From Pampus argenteus (taxonomy: Eukaryota > Chordata > Actinopteri > Scombriformes > Stromateidae), in the NCBI GenBank assembly GCA_036937835.1, contig CM072873.1, positions 7,834,001 to 7,898,000 on the forward strand: a stretch of DNA of 64,000 bases, read 5' to 3'. Below are positions 13,201 through 25,897 of the stretch, one piece after another. Below the pieces are notes generated by a model. It was not told the DNA's origin, searched no databases, and was given only the letters and a program-made list of their open reading frames with translations. The translations under genes were made by a program, and so were the position numbers. The first letter of the stretch is position 1. Every line of letters begins with the position of its first letter.

Positions 13201-16200
13201 ACGCAAAACCCATTCTGCCAGTGATGTGATATTATTTCGGTTGCTTCAAAAGGTGAATAATCAAACTTTTCTTGAAAGATACGATATATCATTATTATTA
13301 TTAATAATAATATTAGTGTGCAACCATCGGAAGAAACTGGAAACTTCTCCTCACATTGGCACTATTTAACACCTGAAATATGACTGACTCTATATACACA
13401 ACAGACTATATAGAAAAAGCTTTGCAGCAGATATATTAAAAACCGCTACAGCACTTTCTCTTGAATACACCTAAACTACTGTGTATGTGTGTGTGTGTGT
13501 GTGAGTGTGTGTGTTGTATAAGTCAAGATAGTACCAGCGAAATTGGTTCTCCAGACTGCAACAGTAAGCTCAGGTACCGACACACTGTTCACAAACGAGC
13601 TCATTCTTGTCCCGTGAGTGGAGCCAGTAAACAAAAACAGCTGTAAAAAATAGCAACCTTCAACATGGATTGTTGCTACAGGCATGTTTTTTTTCAGAAA
13701 AACAAACAATGCAATAAAAGATATTCAATGCCATTAGTTTTTGGCTCCATATTTACGATGGTCTGCGTAAGTTATGGTTGAACAGTTTATGTGATCTATA
13801 GCCTGGAAAGACTTGTGAATGTATTAAGTGTTTTGTCTGCTCGGTTGAGTGGAGAAAAAACAAAAACAATCCATTACTGATATAAGATGCTCTTACTGGA
13901 TTCAAGCACTGACAGACTAGTCTCTAAATTTCATACCTACATGTCATCCTTAAAGAGACCCTCTTAAAACGTCACGTTTTATGATCTCCAAACATTTGGG
14001 AGCCAACTTGTCGTCCACACGAGGACTCGGGGGTGAGAGGTCAATAGCACACTGGTCAGTGGCTGAATGTACGATCAAATAACACGACTCGCATAACAGC
14101 CAGTTATGCCTTAAAATAACACTGAGATCATGGTGGAATACACTTTTCTAAATGGTGTCATGTTGTTTTTATTGGCAGCCATACAGGTTAGAAATAATGA
14201 ATATTGTCATCCTGGCTTCTCTCCGTGGTTCTGACAGTCATTCCCACTGACTGGACTGCTGAGTATCTAAATGGCCTGTTTGTCATCACAGTGTGTGTGA
14301 ACGTTGGGGTCACAGCGAAGGAATGTGGTCATGCGAATATAACAAGGAGTCAGCAGGGAGACGATAAAACGCGAGCCAAGAGAGAGAAGTCTGAGAAAGA
14401 ATGACTGAGTTAACAGTGACCTCTTAGCACTGGCCATCGGATGCTTGAAGTAACCGGAGGTTATTGTAACAGGACAACTAAAGTCGGCCAGGAATGTCAC
14501 TCATCTGTGATTTTGAAAGAGTGAGGTAGAGAGAATGAGACTTACAGCAGCCATGGAGTTGATGCGGTCGATGTAGTAGTCCGGCCAGCTGGTGGCCAGC
14601 TTGTTGGGATCCTCTTGCTCCTGTGCATGGACACAAAAGACAGATTGAGTCAAATAAACTTTGATTTATGCCTTTAAAATGTTAAACTATCTTAAAGTAT
14701 TTGCTGGTTGTATACATGAGGATGTATGTTGTGTGTTTGGTCCAGAGTGAGATATTTTGACAACTAGAAGCTTGGATACTCAGGGTCCCCAGAGGATGAT
14801 CCCTAATTATTTTGGTGATATCCTGACATTTCCTGTAGCACTTAAATGTCAAAACTGCAGCAGCAAGTTGTAATATTTAGAACAACTTTATTGTCAATGC
14901 AATTTGGCTTTGGCCTTCATCCGGGTCAACTTGTGTTTTGTGTTGGTCTTTATATTCTTCACGCACTTTGCAAGTTGGAAGAAGTACTTTCCTGTAACAC
15001 TACCATCAGGTCAAAACTGCTCCTTTGCTGACACTTTTGTCCATGACAAGGTATCTCAAAAATAACGAGTGATTTTCCTTAAAATACAACCTGAATGTTT
15101 GACCCTCTGACCTTTCTATTAGCTGGGCCATCAGGCCACATCTTTTGAAAATTAAATTAAAATCTAATGGCCCTTATACCCTCCAGATGACAAACCTCTT
15201 TAGCATTTAGGATTTTCTTCTCACACAAACCTCAGGACAAACTATATCTTTAAGACCCACTACTGAAAAGGTTCTTAAAGCAGTAAAATCAACAGGATGT
15301 TGTTCATAATGGTAGGATGTGACAAACAAAAGAACCTCTACAGGCTGCTAGTGGAGTTTTAACTTATTGCCCTGTTTTTTTGTACAAGTCTATAAAAATA
15401 ATCTTGTACAGAATCGATGTGTTTCTCACTTTCCTTTCTCTACTTTCACTCTCATAGTTTCGTCATTCCACTTTTCACCTTAGCTCAACATCCACATGAA
15501 TGCTTAAAAAGGATGGAGGTCCAGTCCATAATAACTGGGTCACATCATCTCAGACTATTCACTTGTCTTAGCTTTTATTACGCAGAGAGGAGAACTGCCT
15601 CAAGGAACTTAAGTCCACAATCGTTTTCAAATAACTCTGTCTGAGATCAATTTGTCCCGACCAATCCGAGGAAGCGTGATGCCACGAGCAACCAAGGCAC
15701 AGGGGAATAGCGAGACCATATCCCTCGTTCACATCTGGTCTTGTTTAGTCTGGGCTTAAAGCACTGGTGGAACGCTGTTGTTGTTCTTGTTACTGTGTGC
15801 ACGTCAATGAGAGTTGGAAACTCAAATAAGAGCCACATTAAGGCATCATTGGACTCCGAGGACTGTGCTTTCCTTGCATGTAAGCACTGTGTATGGCATT
15901 GTTTGTGGGTGTTAATGCCATATCACACCACTCTAGGTATTTCTACAGACAACTATAAAAGAAACAAAACCATCCATGGCATTATATCCTCTTAGAATAA
16001 TAAGCTCAGCCGACAGTCATCTACTGCAAGGGCATTCATGCTGCAACAAGAGCTCATTACTTCTCACTGTGTTCTCCTTGATATGTGAAAATCAATATTT
16101 TATGCCACTCAATCCCTTCATTTCTAAAACGTCGCCTCAATATTTGCATAGTGGCGCACAGCTGAAAGCAGATGACCTTTTCTGTTGATTAAACCAGACA

Positions 16201-19066
16201 ATCTCCATTGTGGCACCTGCCTGAATTGATTGTCCCCGTGAGACATAAATTCCTCTCATTACCTCCAGTGACCCAATGAAGTCTGGAAAATACAAATGAG
16301 CTGCAGAAACAAATCCACCGAATTATGAATCTTGTCCACTCAAGAAGCTCCACTGAAGTTTGAGTAGGGTTGGTCAATGTGGATTTTAGACTTTGTAACG
16401 ATCATTTCTGATCTGCCAGCTTTTGAGGTCCAGCGAAAGAGCTGAACTAAAACTAAAACAATAGAACTCGCTGTACTTCTCATAGTGTTGTTTTCCCAAT
16501 ACTGCTGACACGCTCAGGACGTGATGCCAGACAGATCCCGACGCTGAGATTAACAACTTAACTGCCTCTTTTTGGCCCTTACAGCAGCCGACACACCCTC
16601 ACAAAAAAACATGTCGAGTCCGATGCAACATTTACTCTGGCAGCCGCAGCACAATGCTGTAATTTCCATCTTGTTTTAAGACAAATGATTACGGCGCAAG
16701 GTTTGTTTTTGGGGGGGAGTTCTATTCATATCAGACTGTACGCTTCCTGATTATTTGCTTAGTCTTAATGGAATTTCTGAAAGGCGGAGTGATAAGTAAG
16801 TTTGTTCCTGTGTGCTGCTTTATTGATCAAATCATTTTCACAATTAATCACAGTTGATGACTGGTATTAAAATCTCGTGATAAGGAGCCAGACTGCACGG
16901 AGTGGAGCCTTTTACAAAAAGAAAAAGAAAAAGAAAAAATATAGAAAGCAAGCTTTGGATGTGAATAGAGAGTTTGTATATATATATACTAGATGCTGAT
17001 CTGTTGATGTGTTATGGTCCTCTTCTTCCTCTTAGTCGTGTACTCTGCTGCGACAGTTTAAGGTCAACCCTTCATTCTATTACAGCAATTACACACTTAC
17101 ACTACACTGTACATTCCTCACGTCTGGTGACATTAAATATGATTTACAATCTGGGTTGAAGCAGAGGAGGACAAGACTCCCCAGCAGCGTATCAGGTATA
17201 TTTTCTGTAAGGTGTTCCTCTTGTTACAACCATCTGTTGAAGGATATATTCTTTCTGTAAAGACCCAAATACCTGACCAAAGCCAGAGAGTTTAAGAATA
17301 TTTTCCTGTGTGTTTGGCAGGCTATTGCGTTTGCAGAAGCACCTGTTGCAACCCCCGCTGTGATGCAACAAGCCATCTTGAAGATTTCAAACCTCCAAAA
17401 AGGGTTCACTGATAATGATAATTGAGCTCACAGATTGGAAAAATCCTGTGCACACATACCTTTCAAGTCAAGGTTTTAGGAGCAACAGGGGGTAGAAAAG
17501 CCCAAATACCCCACTGGCCTCAGCTAAACCCACATCGCTTTGAAGTGCCGGGAGAGGTTTGTACTGTTTGTTTGACTCTAAAACTAAAACTCTCAATTAC
17601 ATTTTCAATTTTGAGAAAGAGCATGAGAGGGAGATAGAAAAAAAATAAATAATACAAGCTTCTGTGCTGATGTATGATCCCTGCTAACTTCAACACATGC
17701 ACACATATATTAGCGTGTTCTGAGGAACAATGATATGAGAACAATACATTTCCAGTCTCTGGGCTTTGGCAGCCAACTTAGACGGGCAAAAAGCTTTCAG
17801 TGACATGCTAACATGTTTCCCCTGAGGTTTCTAGTTTCTCTGGTAATTCGGGGTGCCAGTGGGGCTGCTCACACTCTGTTACCATGTGATCAGAGAGGCC
17901 CAGGAGGACTCTTCCAGTAAAGGGACTCTTATAAGCTGCCCAAATCCATGACAAGCACAGAGAAGCACAACAACACTGAATAAAAACTCCCTAAGCAACT
18001 GATGTATTCTACAAGCAAGCAAGCAAATACCCTTGATATAGATGACTATACATACTTTTACACACATAAAAACATGCACTAGTACTTCCCAAAGACTTCT
18101 TTTAGTGATAGAAGCAGCATGTTTTTATTCGTCAGTATCTTTTATGATGCTATTGGTATAGGTGCTATTTCTCAGTGTGGGAGTTACAACCACGATCAAC
18201 CAGCTCTGTGCCAGGTTTTTGTTAGTCACATCATCACATACCGCCACAACTGTGCTGCATTTTTAAATGTGCTGGGAAAGAGTGTCCTGGTAAGAGTTTG
18301 AGGGTGTACTTAATCTTACATAATCTCTTTGGCAATGTTGAATGAGCACAAGTTTCCAAATGAAACAAAAATAGTGTAATACTGACTGGTGAAACACTTG
18401 TAGACGTGTGATTTTCCCCCGTAAACAAAAGTATGAAAGCATCTAAATTCTTAACATTGTTATTCCAATGTGGTGCAGTACAGTCAACATCTCCATATTC
18501 TCTGCTCGAGCTGCCACCACATCATGTCCCATCCAGCGTAATGAGGGGGGATTGTCTGACATTCCAAAGAGCCAGTCTCTCTGTGGGTAATATTTATCTA
18601 TAGAAGCCGGGATATAAAGTCTCACCTAGAGAGGAAATGGACAGGATATTGATTTCTGGAAGATTATGTAACCATCGCAGTTTCTTACAGGTAGCAACAT
18701 TACACATAAGTTTTAGCACAAGCTGAAGCAAAAAAAAATAAAAAAATAAAAATCCTTGCCTGGGGTCACATTAGTTTAAGAGGCGGGGATAAAGCACATG
18801 TGGCTAATAACTGAAAACATAAGCTGCTGCCACTTTAGCAGAGAGCAATGTCTGAGTGCGTATGGTATCAGCAGCCAGCTTGAGTTAAGCAACGTCTTTC
18901 CATTAGCAGAATCTCGGATAAACAGAACGTGTGGTTAGGTGATTTTGGAGAGAAAATAACATACAGGAAATCCTCTTTTTAGTGACATTTAGGACATCAT
19001 GGATTATTGCTAGTTTTATCACTGTTTTGACACTGATAAAAGGTCATATTGTAGGAACAGTGTGTG

Positions 19067-19097
<31 letters not shown>

Positions 19098-22000
19098 CAG
19101 TGCAGCGCTACTAATGGGAGTCAGGAGACCTTGTTTGGCTCCCAGCACTGAATGATTTTCAGGAGCTATCAGATGTTACATCATGTTTTCTACCTGAGGA
19201 CTGCTGGACACGATGTCTGCAAAAACAAGTTCACACAGACGGACGTGCACACACACACACACACACACAGGAATGCTGTATACTCAAACAGCGATTACCA
19301 CGTAAACTCTAAGTATGTATACAACCATCGGCTTATTCAGGCTTACCACAATTAAAGTCCACACTCACTCTCACACACTCATAGACACCCAACACTCCTG
19401 ACTGTGGCTGAGATCAGAGGTGCAGATACGGCTGGCTTATGTAAAAGCCTGAAGGCCTTGACAAGATGTTCTAGTCATATTTACACTAAGTCCCGTACAT
19501 CACTGCTGACTGGTATTAGCCACAAACTGTAAGAGGACCACCGTCAAATAAATAAACTAGCACTTTGAAACTAAGGCACTGAAGAAAGTCTACTAGAAGG
19601 CTAACAACACAAATATGATTTCTTTTCTCAGGACTTCAGACGTTTCGTGTAGCTCCGTGTCTGCTGGTTGTGCGAGTAGCTAACTGTAAGCTGCCATGTG
19701 TTAGCCGTGTGAGTTAAGGTCGTACAGTATCTACTTATACTAAGAAAAGCAAACTGAATATGTATTTGCTGTGTTGTGAAAACACTCTCAATATGGGCCT
19801 TCAGTTCTTTTATTAGCCCAAGAAGTGGGTGAATTTTCTCAACCCACAAAGGAGCATTCAGTCCTTCCATTTATATGAAATCTTACAGATCCCACGTTTT
19901 TTTCCCTGGACAGTGAAGAAAAAGGAATTGGCATAGCTTAAATGGTCTGCAGTAAATGTGTTGGCCGGTTTGTTTTGCAGGTGAACAAAGTGAGTTTGTC
20001 CCCTTGCCGTGCCCTCAGTTGGCTCCATCCTAGTGTTATCTAACCACAACAACTGGAGCCGTCGCTATGCCGAGGGAAACAAGGGAACCAGTGTTTGTTA
20101 CGGACAGGAACGGCTGAGGGAAATTCTGCTTTCCTACGCCCTCCGTTCAAATCACTGTCATGCTGTAATTCACAGGAACACAGGGCACTACTGTGTGGTG
20201 TAGTGTGTGTGTGGGGGGGTTATGTCTGAATAACCTGCAAGTGCACATATCCCTGCATACAGTATCACTCAAAAGTTTGGACACGCTTTCTTATTCAAGA
20301 GAATGGGGAGGTGTGTCCAAACCTTTGACCGGTACTTTATACAGTATGGTAGTTCATGTCTGTGTGGGTGTGTGCACTTGACAACAGTATTCATGTCTTC
20401 CTGCCTGCATATTCACACACTCAGACATGCAGGTTATTTTCCAATAATGCACAGCAGTTGTTTTTTTTCCCCCCTCATTCTCCATTACATCCCCTCCATC
20501 CATGAATGAGGGGTTTGTTTGGTTTTTCCTCCGGCTTTCCGCTGTGCACTGTTACCCCGGTTTTGCTCCCTGTTTCCTGGCCTGGACAGACAGCTGGGTT
20601 TTTTTTCACCTTAGTCTTACAGAGGAAATGATTTCTGACTAGAAGAGATGGGGGAGGAACGACAAACTAATATATCCTACCTCTGAACCTTGCTTTGACG
20701 CGCACTTACAAACCATTTCGGTCCCAATATGCCAAGGCTGTTGCCAAAGTGTTGTTTCCACTACCTTCTACTACTGTACAAAGAGTGCTCATAAATGTCT
20801 GTGGTTGTTTGAGTGAAATATCCAATAACTGATATTAGAGTAATATTGAACTTGTGCTTTTTCATGTGGGTTCACATCTGCAAATGCACCTTCTGCCAAG
20901 AATTGAATCCCCTTTGATACTATGCAATGTATTCAAATGATATAGCACCCTGCGAGTCAGATGGTTATCATAATGTATTAGAAGAAAGATTATATATTCC
21001 TTTTATTTTATTTTTACCCGTGTTCCATTTCATTGTAAATTGCTGTGGCGCTCCAGCTTCCATCCTCGCCTTGACATCCCTCTAAACACACCATCGTTCC
21101 ATTGCTCTTCTTTTTCCTAGTAACTTAACACTGTCCTACACGCAAGTTCAAACATTAACACAGGCAGGTGCTCATGCATGTGCACACACACACACACACA
21201 CAAAAGTGTGTTTACTCCTTTTTAAAAAGGTTGTCAGGGCCTATCGCATCAGTTAAGCCTGCATACCTTGGAAAGAGAAAGGAAGGGTTTGATTCTCGCC
21301 GTGCTTCCAACACACAACCCTCAGCCAAAAAGCAAATTAGCAAAGAGACACAGGGGAGGGTTTATGACTATTTATTCAATTTGCTATTGAGGGGAAAAGG
21401 GGGGCTGAATTCCCCTTTTTTTTTCTTCAAAGCACAATGTCATTTCCTGGTGGATATTTGACCACAAAGTGAGACCAGAGTTGTTGTGGAGAGACACGCT
21501 AAGGGGTATGAAGAGAACCAGAGATGTTTTGGCGAGGGGAAAGGGGTGAAAGAGAGGGCTACCCAGAATGTTCTAGTGCTCTCCTGGTATGTTAACAATT
21601 TTTTAAGCTGCACAAATTGCTCGCTCAAACAATTCAGTGTTGTTTATATGTGTGTGTGTGTGTGTGTGCTGCGTGTGCACGTACAGTAGTGCATGTATTA
21701 CAGCCTGCAGAAAATATTGTGCAACATGTTAGCTGGCATAACGCGCGCACAGAGTGAAGATGCTTACGTCAATGCAGACATGAGAAGCTGGATTGGCTGA
21801 GCTGTTCAATAACATTCATCGCTGGCGGTTCAGCTCTAAATTGTGGCTGCAGACAGCCGGTCAACAGCAGGCCAGCCAGAGGTTGGAGCTGATGTACGGT
21901 AAAGAGGAGCGTAGACCTCAGAACTCACCTTCTTCTTGCTGCAGTAGATCTGCCATTTCTTCTCGTCTGGTAGAGCAAACATGGCCTCCCTGTTCTTATC

Positions 22001-25000
22001 CGTCAGGTCCAGTTCATCCTGCAACGACAGAGAAGGCGTTCATTTTTACACATAACCATTTGATTTATTTTGCATAGGATTACATTAAATTCACATATAT
22101 AGCATATCAAGAATAAATGTGCAGAAAAAACATAACTATGTTTGACTGGGAAAGACAACGATTCTATCAGGACACAATCCCTCAGTCGGTATTGTTATCA
22201 CAGAGCCAAACATTTGAGCAATGACTGCAGTTTACACAGTGACATTTGATTGTCCAACCTTCCCACTGTCTGACAGGGAACTGGTCTCCGCAGACTACAG
22301 AGGAGTGTTTTAATATTCACCCTGCTGCTCTGCTCAATTCTTCAGCTTGGTACAAGGAGCCTCCTGCACCTTTTGAAATGCATATGAGCCCAGGAAATGA
22401 GTCTCTGTGTGCCAGCAAGGAAAAGTAAAGTCTTGGGAAAAGAAGAGATGGATAAATCAGGGTTGAGGGGAAGAAGGGGAGAGATGGAGGGAGGAGACAG
22501 AAAGAGAGATGCATTGGTAGAAAAACAGGGACATGGTGAGTGAAACAGAAAAGGGGGAATGTGCACAAACCACAAAAACACAGAGAGGATGAGGATGCTA
22601 TAGCACCAGGGCTTTGTGCTCAAGCTCAAACTAATCTCATCATAATGGTTTTGCTACCATGACGTCAGCCAGAAGTGCCGGGCCCCCCGGGCCCCCCAGA
22701 GTGAAGATGGCTACTGGTGCCAGAGGTGGGGCCCCTTAAAGCTGGCCAGTAGATTCACAGGGTTTGTTTTCATCCATTCAGCTGGCCGGAGTGGGCTGAG
22801 GTGGCCCACATTCCAAGTTTCCCGACACTATGAAGAATGACATCATCTCTCACCCGGTCCTTTCAATGGGATACCCAGCCGCTGCATTATTATGGTTTTG
22901 AAGCAAGAAAAAAAGGAGAAATCTGAAGGGTGTGAACTTCAAGGGGGTCTAATACAGATAGAAACCTCAAAGAAGCTTTAGAATCTTTGGTCAAAGCCTT
23001 TTTCATCTCAACAGCATGATTTCAATAATTAATTGTGACTCAGACCAAGAGAAGATCATCCAGGGTCTACATTACCTCAATAAAAGTATGCTGCTGTTAT
23101 GTTGCTGTCAAGCTGAAAACTAACTATCTGGTGGCAGCTAAGCATCTAACCTCTGACTCTCTGTCTTTCAATATTTACAGATTTCAGCTTTGGTTTTGGA
23201 CCACGATCCTCTCTACACATCCTCAGGCTTAGAAATGGAGGCTGAGAAGCCAGCTCGTTTCTGGCCCGTTGCCTGGTCGCTGGGTCAAAGCCCTGCTGTC
23301 CAAGATGCAGTTGTTGTTTGGAGGAGCTGATATTGAGAGCTGATGGGGAAATCAGTGAGAATGAGAACCCTGGATTTGAACCACATGGGAGCTGAGCCCA
23401 GCAACTGATCTCTCTGCTTCTTCTTGCTCTCTCTATCTCCCCCCTGTTACTCCTCGGACCTCTCAATTTAAGGTCTTATAAGGAAGGGAGTTATGTGAGA
23501 GCAGGATATCAGGATGTCAGTGATGAAAAATGAGGATTTAGGTGTCTGTGACATGTGCGTTCTACAGTTTGAGGGAGCAGGTACGCTACCCCAGCAAGAG
23601 ATTATATATGGTTGTACATAAGATTTAAGGTGTATGAGCAGGATCAAGTACAGGAACAGGAAAACAGGAAAGGAGTGGCTGGCTGGACTACAAGGGCTAA
23701 TGCATAGATGCTGAGTATGTTTCATTTACGTATTGTCAGGTAGAAGTGGGTCTGGTCTGCATTTGAATGAGAGAAGAGAGAAAGGAGTTGAAGTCAAGGA
23801 TTAGGACACTGAGTGGGTTGAGGAATGTTCATGTCATGCCAGCCAGAGGACTTTTTCATTTTCCAGTTATGCAATACCAATTTCTTCCACCTCCACCTCC
23901 TCCATCCTCGGCTTTCAAAACATGCTCCAATACCACATCCGCATCACATGGCCTCTCTCTTCATGACTGTAGCAACACCCAAAAAACATGAAGTCCCTCT
24001 CTCAATCTTCCAAAACATAACTAAACCATTTTCCACTTTGCTGTGTCAAACCTTCTCTTGATCTGCCCCCGTCCACCTTCTAGTTGGGATTTCACATAAA
24101 CCAAAGCTAATATTGTTACACCTGCTGTGCAACAGAGGAGGAAAAAAAAGACATACCTTAGGCCTCTGAATGCCTTTCTTTCATATTTTAAACAGAACTG
24201 GCTATCGAGTAATGTTACAAACGAAAAAAAAAGGCTGTCGCGGTAATAAGCTTCGATTGTCGTGATTAGCCCAGATTGCCATAAAGGCTGGAGGCAGCTG
24301 TTTAGCCACTAAACGAGGTAATTAGTGAACTTAACTGTGTATTTCTAAACAATATGTGAAGCACATTTTCACCCTGTGTTAGTCACACAAACTTGACTGC
24401 TGTCTGTGTTTTTTTTTTTTTACCCCAAACAGCCAATGTACCTACTGTACAGGCCTTATGTAGCAAGCATTGTACATATCAACTGTGTGTGTTTGTGTGT
24501 GTGTAGTATTTCCTCCTATCTCTCTGCTTTTTGCCCTCATCTCTTCATGATTATGAGGTAGATTGATAAAGCCCCAAAGGATTAAGTGTGAGCCTTTGTC
24601 ACTTAATTTGAAACTTTTCCAACTAGTATGAATTAATGTGTCCAACAGTTGACACATCTATAATTTACATTTCAGTCACGCTTTGACTTAACTGTTTCCT
24701 CCAGCCTCCAGTAGCTAAGATAAAGACATCAATCTCCTTATCTCACCCTTGGAAGGATTGTGTTGAACTATTCCTTTAAATGCAAATATTACAAAGTTTA
24801 CTAGGAATGATTTGGAAATCTGATTTTAAGTGAAAGTGAGCATGCTGAGTTGAAGAGTGATGAGGCTTTTGGGGCACTTTGGTCATGGACGTTAAAGTCA
24901 AGTCACAGTTGGAGCACTCGTACAGCTTGTGTGGACATCTCCCAGTTGAATCATCAGTATAAAAGACAGCATTAAAAAAAATATCTGCTTTTTTGATTAA

Positions 25001-25713
25001 AAAAAAAGTGGCAATACAGCACACAGCTTAAACCAAATACTGTTGTATTTACACTTACTGTATCTGCCAATCAAATGTGACTGATAGTACAGGATTCCTC
25101 ACAGACAGAGTTGAAATAATTAACACTTACAGTCATAAATATGCTTATTACATTATCCGGGAGAGTCCCATGTTTTTGTGTTAAGTAACAATGAGGATGT
25201 CATTTAAATATGAAATGGTAATACGGCTTCTCCTACTTAGCAACATATGCTACGTAGCTAACAAATGTATGATGTACTGCAATACCCCCCAAGGATTATC
25301 ATGATGTCTGTGGGAGATTTCAAATATTTATCTACACCATATGGAAAGAGTGTAAAAGAAAGAAGAGGGATGAGTTGCAATGAAACATAGTAAACCGAGA
25401 GCGGTGTGGGAAAACCTAAATACCTGCTACTGTTTAGACTACACGTTCAGTGCATGGAGACAGATCTACCACAGGATGGGGGGTGGGAGTGTACATTGCG
25501 GGGGTGGATAGGTAAAAAGGGTGAGGAAATGGAAATCACAGACATGTGAGGGAAAACACGTACACAGGGACAGAAAAGGTTGAGTGAGTGAGTAGGTGTG
25601 AGTGACTGGCATAGGAGCGGGAGTGGGTGGGTCTCTGTGACAATCCATCGAGAATGTGTAAGGCTCCACCTAAACTGGGAAATGTCTGTGGTCCAAGAAT
25701 GACATCCTCTCCA

Positions 25714-25745
<32 letters not shown>

Positions 25746-25842
25746 ATATATATAAAGTGGCATTTCTAAAGTGGATTTGAATGTCTTTACCTCATGTGAA
25801 GTCTTACAGTACTGGCTGAGAGGGTCAGTCTGGTGTAGCCCT

Positions 25843-25897
<55 letters not shown>

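Larger units (their letters stand above)
14621..21928 (-). other. daam2 intron 3 (7.3 kb)
   Basis: A GT-AG intron. It holds a probable dispersed fish repeat (14781-15055), (TG)n and (CA)n tracts (19061, 19248, 21183) and a mini Tc1-like inverted repeat (20258-20341). No coding content recognised. Confidence 0.8.

Noticed and set aside
16917..16940. (AAAAAG)n tract as a tandem-repeat gene feature
   Set aside because: Short low-complexity sequence with no further structure.
23385..23395. B-box-like GGTTCAAATCC on the minus strand
   Set aside because: No A box at the right distance and no cloverleaf could be built, so neither a tRNA nor a SINE is supported.
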